DNA from: Candidatus Roizmanbacteria bacterium RIFCSPLOWO2_01_FULL_37_16
GTDB lineage: Bacteria > Patescibacteriota > Microgenomatia > UBA1406 > GWC2-37-13
DNA length: 33,590 bases
Direction: 5' to 3'
Assembly (NCBI GenBank): GCA_001789695.1
Contig: MGAI01000034.1
Span: 1 to 33,590, forward strand
Shown: positions 15,916 to 23,068 of the stretch, one piece after another
Layout: every line of letters starts with the position of its first letter
Position numbering within the stretch: the stretch's first letter is position 1
Notes under the pieces: model-generated
The model's database searches: none
What the model saw: the letters and a program-made list of their open reading frames with translations, nothing else
Told to the model about the DNA's origin: nothing
Position numbers and translations under genes: made by a program

Positions 15916-15950
15916 CTAAAACTTCAACCTCGGGGGTTAAAGATATTGTC
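15916..15950 (+). repeat. 35-bp direct repeat R1, copy 3
   Basis: 33 of 35 positions match copy 1, including the leading CTAAAACTT. It lies upstream of the unknown gene at 15175-15804 and downstream of brnA. Confidence 0.8.
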
Positions 15951-16063
15951 ATTGTTGTTGAAGTAGAACAAACAAACTATAAAATAAGGAGAAAATAAAA
16001 GCTAAACCAATATTTTGAGTCACTTAATTTATTTTATAATATTATAAATAAGGTCATGACACT

Positions 16064-16093
16064 CTATTCCACTCCGGAGGTGGAGATAGGATT
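16064..16093 (+). repeat. 30-bp repeat R2, copy 1
   Basis: Starts CTATTCCACTCCGGAG and ends GGATT. It aligns without gaps to 17286-17315 (24/30) and 18231-18260 (26/30), and all differences are transitions. CCAC and GTGG within it can form a small hairpin. It lies just downstream of brnA; the other copies border the purA 3' ends. Confidence 0.65.
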
Positions 16094-16108
16094 ATTGAAC
16101 GAGTCGGA

Positions 16109-16384
16109 TTAAGAATTTAATTCTTTTTGCACTCTTTCGGCTAAAAAGATTTTTATCAGCGATTGGTAAGCTACGTCGCGAGAATTGGCAAGCTGTTTGA
16201 TCCTTGCCAAAAGCCACTCCGGTAAGCGGATCGAGATAGTTTCTGTTGAAGGTTTTAGATTCGGAAAGATAACCTCCTCGGCTTTATCCCAATCAAAATA
16301 CTCAGAAGTGTCAGCTTTTGCCCAAAACTTCCGCTCCTCGTCTTCATTCTTAAACTTTGGTATTGCTTTGAATTTTTTTTTCAT
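16109..16384 (-). CDS. brnA: BrnA-type antitoxin
   Basis: 91 residues. The N-terminal half carries the acidic, aromatic pattern of BrnA/CopG-type antitoxins (EERKFWAKADTSEYFDW), and the C-terminal half is a ribbon-helix-helix domain (ETISIRLPEWLLARIKQLA) that binds operator DNA. It overlaps the end of the toxin gene by 35 bp in another frame. AAAGGAGGG lies a few bases before its ATG inside brnT, so it should be translated more strongly than the leaderless toxin. BrnA neutralises BrnT and represses the shared promoter in characterised systems. Confidence 0.85.
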   Translation of the reverse strand: MKKKFKAIPKFKNEDEERKFWAKADTSEYFDWDKAEEVIFPNLKPSTETISIRLPEWLLARIKQLANSRDVAYQSLIKIFLAERVQKELNS

Positions 16385-16664
16385 AAGCCCTCCTTTCTTT
16401 TCGACTCATATCTCGAACCGAAATAATCCTTACCTTTTCTGCTCTTAAGGTAAAGAAAACTGCTAACTTTCTGTTTCTTTTTGTCACTCCCCAGACCATA
16501 TATCGATCTTCAAGCAAAGAATGCTTTTCGTCTTTAAATATATATTTTTTAGGACTTTCAAAAGCCTCTTCTGCCTCTTTATCAGATACTCCGTGTTCTT
16601 TTAGATTTTTTTCGATATTGCCTTTATCCCACTCAAACTCCAGCGGCTCCTGCAAAATCTTCAT
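16350..16664 (-). CDS. brnT: BrnT-type toxin (ribonuclease)
   Basis: 104 residues with the BrnT pattern throughout: FEWDKGNIEKNLKEHGVS at the start, EAEEAF, DRYMVWGVTKRNRKLAVFFT, and RIISVRDMSRKERRAYE at the end, which includes the conserved Arg and the final Arg-x-x-Tyr. BrnT is a RelE-fold endoribonuclease. The toxin precedes the antitoxin, the normal BrnTA order. A textbook promoter (TTGACA, 17 nt, TATACT) ends 7 nt before the ATG, implying a leaderless message. Confidence 0.88.
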   Translation of the reverse strand: MKILQEPLEFEWDKGNIEKNLKEHGVSDKEAEEAFESPKKYIFKDEKHSLLEDRYMVWGVTKRNRKLAVFFTLRAEKVRIISVRDMSRKERRAYEKKIQSNTKV

Positions 16665-16671
16665 TTATTTT

Positions 16672-16700
16672 AGTATATATGAGCAATATACATTTGTCAA
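16672..16700 (-). promoter_or_regulatory. sigma-70-type promoter of brnTA
   Basis: On the minus strand TTGACA (16695-16700), a 17-nt spacer and TATACT (16672-16677), then 7 nt to the brnT ATG. One of the best promoters in the window. The alternating TATA-rich spacer may contain the BrnA operator. Confidence 0.75.
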
Positions 16701-17215
16701 GTATGTAACATTTTACCTGCGGTGGAAAAATAATTTTTCATCTTTGCTATTGCTTCATCGACTTTATGCAAATTTGCCTTTGTCTTTAGATTACCTCTAG
16801 CATACTCCATTATCGGACGGACCGATTCAATTTTTCTGCCAAATTTTTCCGCCATCCAAGTATATCTAGGAAAAATCCAAACATGAAAATGGTGTGACGT
16901 ATCTTCTTCTTGGATCAAATAAACCGTCTGGATGTCTAATACCTACCTCATCATTTTTCGCAATCCCGTCAAAAATTCAATGAAATCAGCTCTTTCTTCT
17001 GCCGTAAATTCATCCACACTCTGTAAATGCCTTTTTGCTGCAACTATGACAAAACCTGGAATAGGAATCTCATAATCTTGATTTGCGACAAAAAATTTTG
17101 TCGAATCTATAAAGATACTTGTACTCTCTACTTCACCTGATTGAATTGCACAACCAAGACAACCCACTTTTCTCTTATTTCCCTTTATCCTAACGATTTC
17201 TCTTTTTCGATACAT
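16697..17215 (-). pseudogene. HIT family protein gene interrupted by one in-frame TAG
   Basis: The two halves (17215-16943 and 16942-16697) are in the same frame and separated by a single TAG at 16943-16945. Read through, the product is about 172 residues. The first half has a Cys pair (GCLGC) and the strand pattern of HIT hydrolases, with PIPGFVIVAAKRH. The second continues directly with DIQTVYLIQEEDTSHHFHVWIFPRY, containing the HIT motif (His-x-His-x-Trp, with Trp in place of the third His). The family hydrolyses nucleotide-phosphoester or Ap4A-type substrates. TAAAAT lies 7 nt upstream of the ATG. This could be a fresh nonsense mutation, a sequencing error or read-through. The flanking codons look unrelaxed, which favours a recent event. 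Confidence 0.8.
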
Positions 17216-17222
17216 AGTTTTA

Positions 17223-17228
17223 ATTTTA
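17223..17228 (-). promoter_or_regulatory. -10 box (TAAAAT) of the HIT gene, leaderless
   Basis: TAAAAT on the minus strand followed by seven bases and ATG at 17215-17213. Confidence 0.4.
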
Positions 17229-17285
17229 CCAATTTTTTTCGGCGTCAGCTGAAAGCCTACTCCAATTAATCGATTAATCGAAGTG

Positions 17286-17419
17286 CTATTTCGCTCCGGA
17301 AATGGAGGTGGGATTAAATTTTAATAAATTGACTTCGTTCGGGGCCGGTGCCGATGTAGAAGATAGGAATTTGTAGGAAATCCTGGATGAATTTTAGGTA
17401 ATATCGGCAGTTTCTTGGC
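17286..17419. repeat. 134-bp direct repeat, left copy (duplicated 3' end of purA)
   Basis: It matches 18231-18364 without gaps at about 127 of 134 positions. On the minus strand it still encodes the last 35 or so residues of PurA with its TAA stop and only two amino-acid changes (Lys to Arg, Glu to Gln). Nothing of the rest of purA is attached. The first 30 bp are repeat R2. Between the copies lie 811 bp carrying a lipoprotein-like gene and a short reading frame. Confidence 0.9.
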
Positions 17420-17445
17420 TTTGTACCTGTATACCCTCAGGGTGT

Positions 17446-17616
17446 ATGATTAACCACGAAAGTATTTTGACCAGAAAATATGGAGGCTCAAAATATTATC
17501 TGCCTGCACTTCTCCAATCAGTTTATGAAGAAATAACTAGACCGATCAATCCTTGTGATAATTGTCTTATAGCAACAACTGATGCCCTGAATCTTGTTCA
17601 CGAAGCAATTTATTAA
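17446..17616 (+). CDS. possible small protein, 56 residues
   Basis: A short open frame from ATG at 17446 to TAA at 17614-17616, beginning MINHESILTRKYGG and containing CDNCLIATTDALN. Its amino-acid mix looks protein-like and it ends 25 bp before the lipoprotein gene in the same orientation. There is no good ribosome binding site, only AGGGTG too close to the ATG. It may be a real small gene or a remnant. Function unknown. Confidence 0.4.
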   Translation: MINHESILTRKYGGSKYYLPALLQSVYEEITRPINPCDNCLIATTDALNLVHEAIY

Positions 17617-17630
17617 ATTTAGGCAGTATA

Positions 17631-18229
17631 ATTAATCTCGTATGAAAGAAGGTTTGTATATACCAGCTCCGGAAATGGGGGTTTTGCTGCCAGATCCGGA
17701 AAATATATTTGGGAAAGGGTGTATTCAGGAAAGAATACCTGCTGGAGTTCTAAATCTCCTAGTTGCGGTTAGTTATGTATTGTCTTCTTGTGCTGGTGGA
17801 GCCTTCGATAGCCACACGCAAAATGAATTTGATAAGTTACAGGTTAAACCGACTGCAACCAAAACGTCAAATGGTACAGCTGAAAAAATTTATATTCCTC
17901 CTAGTCCATCTAGCGAACTACAACCTGAATGTGGTGAGTATGAACCAAGACAGGTTATGATTAGCCCCTTAGGTGAGAACCCAATTTTTAATCCGATAGA
18001 TCCAGAAACTGGCAATATTTTTAAATGCACTGCAGTTCAACCTAAAAGCACTAGGAGTGTTGAAGTCAGCTGCGAAACGCAAGGAATAGGAGAACAAACA
18101 CCCGTTAATCTTGAAGATATTAAAGGAGTTAAAACTTTTAATACAACTGTAAAAGATACAAGCTTATCACGTACTCCTATAGATCAGGTTATGGCTTTAA
18201 TTGTTAAATATTGTGGTTTGCAAAAATAA
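17631..18229 (+). CDS. putative small lipoprotein
   Basis: 195 residues from the ATG at 17642; the entry also includes the upstream -10 box. A hydrophobic helix (about 35-48) ends in VLSSC, a lipobox with Cys50, so a lipid-anchored exported protein is likely. It is preceded by a 34-residue polar extension, longer than normal for a signal peptide. The mature part has four or more Cys and a Pro/Ser-rich beginning, and no recognised domain. TATAAT lies 9 nt before the ATG. The gene fills most of the insert between the two purA 3'-end copies, so it appears to have arrived with the event that created the duplication. Confidence 0.68.
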
Positions 18230-18230
18230 T

Positions 18231-18364
18231 CTATTCCACTCCGGAGATAGAGGTGGGATTAGATTTTAATAAATTGACTTCGTTCGGGGCCGGTGCCGAT
18301 GTAGAAGATAGGAATTTGTAGGAAATCCTCGATGAATTTTAGGTAATATCGGCAGTTTTTTGGC
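18231..18364. repeat. 134-bp direct repeat, right copy (true 3' end of purA)
   Basis: The in-place copy of the repeat described at 17286-17419. It covers the last 35 codons and stop of purA and 28 bp downstream of the stop, which include repeat R2. Confidence 0.9.
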
Positions 18365-19527
18365 AGTCGGCTGAACTTTTTAATTTTATCGATTGGTTCT
18401 GTCCAACCGGGAAAACTTTTATAAATCGGTGTTAATTTGGCAAGTTCGCGATAACCTGATTCAACATAGGATATTTTCTTGCCGTTTAGCTTATAACTAA
18501 TACAGACTTTAATTTCTTTTACGCTTGTTAGAATGTCAATTTTTGTAATTGCCAAACGGTTTGCTTCGGCAAGACTGGTTGTGAATTTAACCGCTTCAAG
18601 ATCGAGCCAGCCGATCCGGCGGGGCCTGCCTGTAGTTGTGCCAAACTCCTTACCTCGCTCCCTGATCTGATCTGCTGTTTTTCCAAAAAATTCGCTTGGC
18701 AAAGGTCCTCCACCCACACGTGAGAGATACGCTTTCACCACTGCCCAAGAGCGATTAATTCTGCTTACCGGAAGGCCCGCGCCGGTATTTATGGCTCCTC
18801 TGATGATGTTACTGCCGGTAGAATAGGGATAAGGACTCCAGTCAATATCCAACATCACTCCATGGGCTCCCTCGAGAAGAATTTTTTTGTTGTCATTTTG
18901 GGCTTTTTGAAGAACCGGATAAACTTCTCGGACATAAGGCAAAATCGTTTTCCTATGCTCTGCCAATTTCACCAGCTCTTTCTTGACAGATATTGGTTTA
19001 ACGCCAAACAATTTTAAAATCTTATTTTTTATTTTGGCCTGAAAAGTAAATTTCTCAACAAAACCTTTCCAGTCTAAAAGTTCATACATTCTCAAGCCGT
19101 TGTAGCTGACTTTATCGGCAAAGGTCGGACCTATCCCCCGACGGGTGGTGCCAAGTTTATTTTTCCCTCTGGCATTTTCATAGGCTTCATCCAGCGCCTT
19201 GTGATAGGGCATAATCAAATGACAGCGGGGAGAAATTAGAAGTTTATTTTTGAGCAAGTAACCGTCTTTGGCTAAGTTATTAATTTCTTCGAGTAAAACC
19301 TCAAGATCGACGATGACGCCGTTGGCGATCACTCCGATTGCTTTGGGATTAAGAATTCCAGAAGGCAGCAAATGAAAAGGATAGCGTTTCTCTCCAACGA
19401 TAACAGTATGACCGGCATTGTTGCCGCCGTGAAAGCGGACAACATAGTCGGCGTCTGCCGCCAAATAATCAACCAGCTTGCCTTTGCCTTCGTCACCCCA
19501 TTGGGAACCAAAAACAAACTGTATCAT
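18259..19527 (-). CDS. purA: adenylosuccinate synthetase
   Basis: 422 residues, full length. The enzyme joins IMP and aspartate using GTP, the first committed step to AMP. Diagnostic segments: GSQWGDEGKGKLVD at 7-20 (P-loop), HGGNNAGHTV near 34-43, GTTRRGIGPTFADK (IMP site), the VEGAHG-type segment LLEGAHGVMLDIDWSPYPYST, and TTTGRPRRIGW. All catalytic elements are intact. purB lies upstream on the same strand, 123 bp away, with a foldable leader between them. Its last 35 codons are duplicated about 0.95 kb downstream (17286-17419). Confidence 0.97.
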   Translation of the reverse strand: MIQFVFGSQWGDEGKGKLVDYLAADADYVVRFHGGNNAGHTVIVGEKRYPFHLLPSGILNPKAIGVIANGVIVDLEVLLEEINNLAKDGYLLKNKLLISPRCHLIMPYHKALDEAYENARGKNKLGTTRRGIGPTFADKVSYNGLRMYELLDWKGFVEKFTFQAKIKNKILKLFGVKPISVKKELVKLAEHRKTILPYVREVYPVLQKAQNDNKKILLEGAHGVMLDIDWSPYPYSTGSNIIRGAINTGAGLPVSRINRSWAVVKAYLSRVGGGPLPSEFFGKTADQIRERGKEFGTTTGRPRRIGWLDLEAVKFTTSLAEANRLAITKIDILTSVKEIKVCISYKLNGKKISYVESGYRELAKLTPIYKSFPGWTEPIDKIKKFSRLPKNCRYYLKFIEDFLQIPIFYIGTGPERSQFIKI

Positions 19528-19536
19528 ATTGGTTTT

Positions 19537-19643
19537 TTGTTAGATTCTGCCATGAGTTTCCCTCCCGTCAGTGCTCGAACCAGCGACAGGCTGGAAAAAT
19601 TCTGCGCGCTGCCGGGAGCCCTTCCTCTCATGTCACCTAACAA
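19537..19643 (-). ncRNA. structured leader between purB and purA (candidate cis-regulatory RNA)
   Basis: On the minus strand four helices nest symmetrically: TTGTTAG/CTAACAA (19637-19643 with 19537-19543), CATGAG/CTCATG (19627-19632 with 19551-19556), CTCCCG/CGGGAG (19613-19618 with 19562-19567) and CCAGC/GCTGG (19590-19594 with 19580-19584). The inner part is far more GC-rich than the rest of the window. It ends about 10 nt before the purA ATG, a position suited to control of translation. It does not match any riboswitch consensus I can recall. Confidence 0.5.
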
Positions 19644-19650
19644 TAATTAT

Positions 19651-20997
19651 TTATTTTATAAGCCCTACTAGTTTTTTGGCTAAACCCAAATAATTTTCCG
19701 GCTTAAGTTTAACTAATTTCTCTTCGTTTGCCAATCCCAATTGCTTTAACAATTCCAAATAATCTTCTTTATTCAACTGTTTTCCCCTGACCAGGTCTTT
19801 AACCTTATCATAGCCTTTTGAATCTTTTTTCAATCGTAAAAATGTCTGCACTGCCTCGGTTAAAACCTCCCAATGGTTATTGAGCGTTTCATTAGATTTT
19901 TGTCTATTTACATCGATCTTGGCCAAACCCAGCTGCAAACTTTTCCAAGCAACAATGGTATAACCTAAAGCCGAACCCATACTGCGCTTCACGGGTGAAT
20001 CGGATAAATCGCGCTGCAGTCGGGAAACTGATAATTTGTTTTGAAAAAACTGGAAAAGTGAATTGGCTATTTGCAGATTACCCTCGGCGTTTTCAAAATT
20101 GATCGGATTGACTTTTTGCGGCATGGTCGAGGATCCGACCTCTTTTTCTACAACCTTTAGTTTCAGATCCTCAAGCATGATGTAGATCCAAACATCCTGA
20201 CTTAAGTTCATCAAAATCTGGTTTACCAGAGCCAAAGTTTGAAAAAACTCGATCCAGTTATCATACGGCAAAATCTGGGTTGTATAAAGGTTTGGCTGCA
20301 AACCTAGACTAGATACAAATTTTTTACTTTTTTGTAACCAGTCGACAGTGGGAAAAACAAATGCCATAGCATTGAAGTTGCCGACTGCGCCGGAAAGTTT
20401 TCCTTCAAAAGTAAATCTGGATAATTTCTCCTCTTGTTTTTTAAGTCTTTGGTAGAAATTTGCCAGCTCTTTGCCAAAAGTCGTCGGCACTGCCGGCTGA
20501 CCGTGTGTTCGACCAAGCATAGCTGAATCCGCATAAATCTTAATTAAAATTTTAAGTTGCTCCATGATCTTTTTCAGTTCGGGAAGAATGATTTCTTTTT
20601 TGCTTTGTAAAAGCATCAGGCTGTAGGCGAGGTTATTGACGTCGTCTGAAGTCAGGCAAAGATGAAGATATGATGCGAATACCGACAAATTTTTTTTAGC
20701 AAATTTTTCCTGCAAAAAATACTCTATCGCTTTAACATCATGTTTTATCTTGTCCTCGATAGTTTTAATTCTTTTGGCGTCAGCATGACTAAACTCGCGC
20801 CAGAGGCGATTGATTTTATCAGCCTGTTTTTTTGTTATTGGTTCGATTATTTTTTCTGATGAGAGAAAAAGAAGATATTTGATCTCGACCAGCAGGCGAT
20901 ATTTAAAATAGGCAAAGTCGGAAAAAAATTTATTTAATTCAGTCAGTTGAGAAGCATAGCGGCCATCAAGAGGACTGATTCTAGTGAGGGGGTCCAT
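19651..20997 (-). CDS. purB: adenylosuccinate lyase
   Basis: 448 residues, fumarase/aspartase superfamily, of the longer E. coli-like type (start DPLTRISPLDGRY). It releases fumarate from adenylosuccinate to give AMP and also acts on SAICAR. Signature parts are present: TSDDVNN (116-122), GRTHGQPAVPTTFGKE (about 162-177, with the catalytic His), and the flexible loop SSTMPQKVNPINFENAEGN (289 onward, with catalytic Ser290). It is upstream of purA on the same strand, so both steps from IMP to AMP are together. No other de novo purine gene is in the window. Confidence 0.97.
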   Translation of the reverse strand: MDPLTRISPLDGRYASQLTELNKFFSDFAYFKYRLLVEIKYLLFLSSEKIIEPITKKQADKINRLWREFSHADAKRIKTIEDKIKHDVKAIEYFLQEKFAKKNLSVFASYLHLCLTSDDVNNLAYSLMLLQSKKEIILPELKKIMEQLKILIKIYADSAMLGRTHGQPAVPTTFGKELANFYQRLKKQEEKLSRFTFEGKLSGAVGNFNAMAFVFPTVDWLQKSKKFVSSLGLQPNLYTTQILPYDNWIEFFQTLALVNQILMNLSQDVWIYIMLEDLKLKVVEKEVGSSTMPQKVNPINFENAEGNLQIANSLFQFFQNKLSVSRLQRDLSDSPVKRSMGSALGYTIVAWKSLQLGLAKIDVNRQKSNETLNNHWEVLTEAVQTFLRLKKDSKGYDKVKDLVRGKQLNKEDYLELLKQLGLANEEKLVKLKPENYLGLAKKLVGLIK

Positions 20998-21075
20998 ATT
21001 TTACGGCTTATTTGTACCAAATTTAGTCTTTTTCGTCAATGGTTATATCTACACTTGTCGAAAGTAACCTATCTG

Positions 21076-21100
21076 ACCACGGCCGTTGTCATATTGGTAA
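21076..21100. repeat. 25-bp dispersed repeat, copy 2 (contains ACGGCCGT)
   Basis: Same orientation as the copy at 8818-8842, differing at two positions. It lies in the 178-bp spacer upstream of purB, downstream of the unknown gene at 21176. Confidence 0.6.
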
Positions 21101-21175
21101 CTATTGAATCGGAGTAGAAAATACTAAAAAAGAGGGCATTGTGTCTATGAAATGAAGTGGAAATAACCAAATAAC

Positions 21176-21649
21176 CTATTTTTTTAACTGCAAATAACCG
21201 GAATATCCAGCCATAGCCAATAAAGGATATCCGACTGCTCGGGCTAATTGACGTCTCTGAGCCCAATTTAAAACTTCACGAGTAGTATCAGTAATATCTT
21301 TATCTTTTGACACTAGCGCCCGAGCCGGTGCAACCGCAATTTCACCAACGGTAATTATAGCTAAAGCACCTAAGCCCAAGGCAACAGCATCAACCTCTCT
21401 AGCAAGTCCGATGGCCAATTCGTATCCTCCTTTAAAGATATTGCCAGCTCCTCTTAAAGTAAGCTTTGTTCCTTTTGAAATATTTTTCCTAAGAGTAGAT
21501 AAGGTGGTTCTAACTTCAGTCTTTTCAGGTATTTGTTCTTCAGCTCGTCTTTCTCGGCTAATACTACTTTTAAAATTAGCTATAACTTTCCGCCATCCGG
21601 AGGTCTCTGGTTGCTCACCCTCATTTTGTGATCCAGTCCTATTTTCCAT
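21176..21649 (-). CDS. uncharacterised protein, 157 residues
   Basis: Not recognised. The first 65 residues are polar and charged (Glu/Arg/Lys-rich, probably disordered or coiled). They are followed by a glycine/alanine-rich hydrophobic stretch (about 80-115) that could be one or two membrane helices, and a shorter hydrophobic segment near the C-terminus (YPLLAMAGYSGYLQL). Probably a small membrane-associated protein. It is flanked by spacers on both sides and is probably monocistronic. Confidence 0.6.
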   Translation of the reverse strand: MENRTGSQNEGEQPETSGWRKVIANFKSSISRERRAEEQIPEKTEVRTTLSTLRKNISKGTKLTLRGAGNIFKGGYELAIGLAREVDAVALGLGALAIITVGEIAVAPARALVSKDKDITDTTREVLNWAQRRQLARAVGYPLLAMAGYSGYLQLKK

Positions 21650-21813
21650 ATTTTTTAAAATATCAAATTATTTCGTATAATATAGGATAAATATTAAAAA
21701 ATCAAATGTATTTAGTTCTCTTTATATAACAAGTCCTTTTTAATCTTTAAACTTAACCTAAATTGTTTTATATTCAAACCTATAATTAAATAAAATCAGA
21801 TTCTAGATTAAAT

Positions 21814-22254
21814 CTATCTTAGACTTGAGGGCCAACTTCCTTGGCTGCGAAACTCTGCAAAAACTTCTCTGGCTTTTCTCAACATAACTTTTCCTGCTTT
21901 AGTAATTTTATAGCTTGTTTCTCCGTCATCAACTCGCCTTAGCATTTTTTTTCTTGATAAATGATCAAGTAAAAGTGTCAACTTTTGACAAGCAAATTTA
22001 TTTTTTTGACTTTGTACGGGAACGAATTGTCCTTCAGGTGACGTCAACGTCACCATATCATCTAAAATTCCTTCAAAAGTTCTTTGGACTGGTGGCAGAG
22101 TTCGTAGACTGATTAAAACATCAAGCGCCTCTATTGTGATAGGCAAGCCGGCATTAAGTAAGGATTGATTTTGAGCTTTTCTGTCAAAAAATAATACAAT
22201 ATTTTTCCCAAGATAGTGGTCCCGAAAAGTAAATTCACTAGCTCTTTCTATCAT
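21814..22254 (-). CDS. probable winged-helix DNA-binding protein
   Basis: 146 residues, no close family recognised. The C-terminal half reads LTLLLDHLSRKKMLRRVDDGETSYKIT followed by KAGKVMLRKAREVF. This is the helix, recognition helix, wing and dimerisation helix pattern of PadR/MarR-like winged-helix proteins, where YxxT(xx)G is typical of the wing. The N-terminal half may be a further HTH part or ligand domain. Possible transcription regulator; target unknown. The start is the ATG at 22254, near the sequence TATACA. Confidence 0.55.
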   Translation of the reverse strand: MIERASEFTFRDHYLGKNIVLFFDRKAQNQSLLNAGLPITIEALDVLISLRTLPPVQRTFEGILDDMVTLTSPEGQFVPVQSQKNKFACQKLTLLLDHLSRKKMLRRVDDGETSYKITKAGKVMLRKAREVFAEFRSQGSWPSSLR

Positions 22255-22340
22255 CGATGTATAAAAAAAGATGCTGCAAAAGATTTACTTGTTTGATTAA
22301 GACTTGGATTATTGTATTTTATCTTTACAAAACTCTTAAT

Positions 22341-23063
22341 CTAATTGACTATTTCGATCAATTCTAATCTCTCACCGCTTGTTAAATCTACCTCAAGCAC
22401 TAAGCCGGCCACCTCGGGACAATAATATTTGTGTTCCTTTGCGCCTGGCTCAAGTGGGCTGTAATCAAGAGTCTGCAGACAATTCTGATAGGTTGCTTTT
22501 TTAGTTACGACTGTTTCTGCTACCGATACAACATCTGCCATATCCTCTGCTCTGTCTGGGTAGTACTCTTGACGGTAGGAATCGCCTGGTTTTGCATTTG
22601 CTTTCAACCAAATACCTGGTTCTGCGCCATCAATCCCGGCTATCCATGCACCTGCGTGATTTTTTAATTTGCCATCTTCGTAATTATCGACATCTTCGCC
22701 AAAGTACCAAACATTGTCTTCCTTATCCTGAGCTAGATAATCACGCGTGTATTCGACAAGTTCTCCATCCTGATAAACTTTATCGACATATACCAGTGTT
22801 TTAATGCCCATTATCTCTTTTGTCTCACCGGGAATCTCGATCTCCACCCGCTCAATACCATCATCTTTTTCAGCTTCATAAACAAATTTTCTGCCAACGG
22901 GAAGGGCAAAATATTTATTAGTAATCGTGGCAGAAAAATCAGACGGATTAAACTGAGGGCTCGATCTTTGACTAGCTGGCTTTTCGCTTTGGAGAAAATA
23001 ATACACTACCGCAATGCTGATGAAAATAATGACAATGCCTACGATTAGATTTTTGTTTCTCAT
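22341..23063 (-). CDS. exported membrane-anchored protein of unknown function
   Basis: 240 residues from the ATG at 23061-23063. An upstream in-frame extension would run into the tRNA-Ser gene and is rejected. Residues 4-24 form a signal anchor. The extracellular part is acidic and beta-rich (FALPVGRKFVYEAE, VWYFGEDVDNYEDGKL, YYCPEVAGLVLEVDL), a pattern seen in uncharacterised secreted proteins of many bacteria. I cannot name the family. Two Cys (in YQNCLQ and YYCPEV) may pair. The ATG is only 5 nt beyond the 3' end of tRNA-Ser on the same strand, so 3'-processing of that tRNA would leave an almost leaderless mRNA. Confidence 0.75.
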   Translation of the reverse strand: MRNKNLIVGIVIIFISIAVVYYFLQSEKPASQRSSPQFNPSDFSATITNKYFALPVGRKFVYEAEKDDGIERVEIEIPGETKEIMGIKTLVYVDKVYQDGELVEYTRDYLAQDKEDNVWYFGEDVDNYEDGKLKNHAGAWIAGIDGAEPGIWLKANAKPGDSYRQEYYPDRAEDMADVVSVAETVVTKKATYQNCLQTLDYSPLEPGAKEHKYYCPEVAGLVLEVDLTSGERLELIEIVN

Positions 23064-23068
23064 AAAAG

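Larger units (their letters stand above)
15805..16108. other. AT-rich intergenic stretch with two repeats
   Basis: No gene seen. It holds R1 copy 3 (15916-15950), a very AT-rich tract around 16000-16050, and at its right end the 30-bp repeat R2 (16064-16093). Confidence 0.6.

Noticed and set aside
16697-17215. Two separate small genes in the HIT region, or a frameshift
   Set aside because: The two parts differ by a multiple of three and one HIT domain runs through both, so a single in-frame stop is the simpler reading.
19562-19618. Possible tRNA in the purB-purA spacer (contains GGTTCGAGC)
   Set aside because: The sequence around it cannot form a T stem, and no acceptor or anticodon arms fit. 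The nested-hairpin reading is better.
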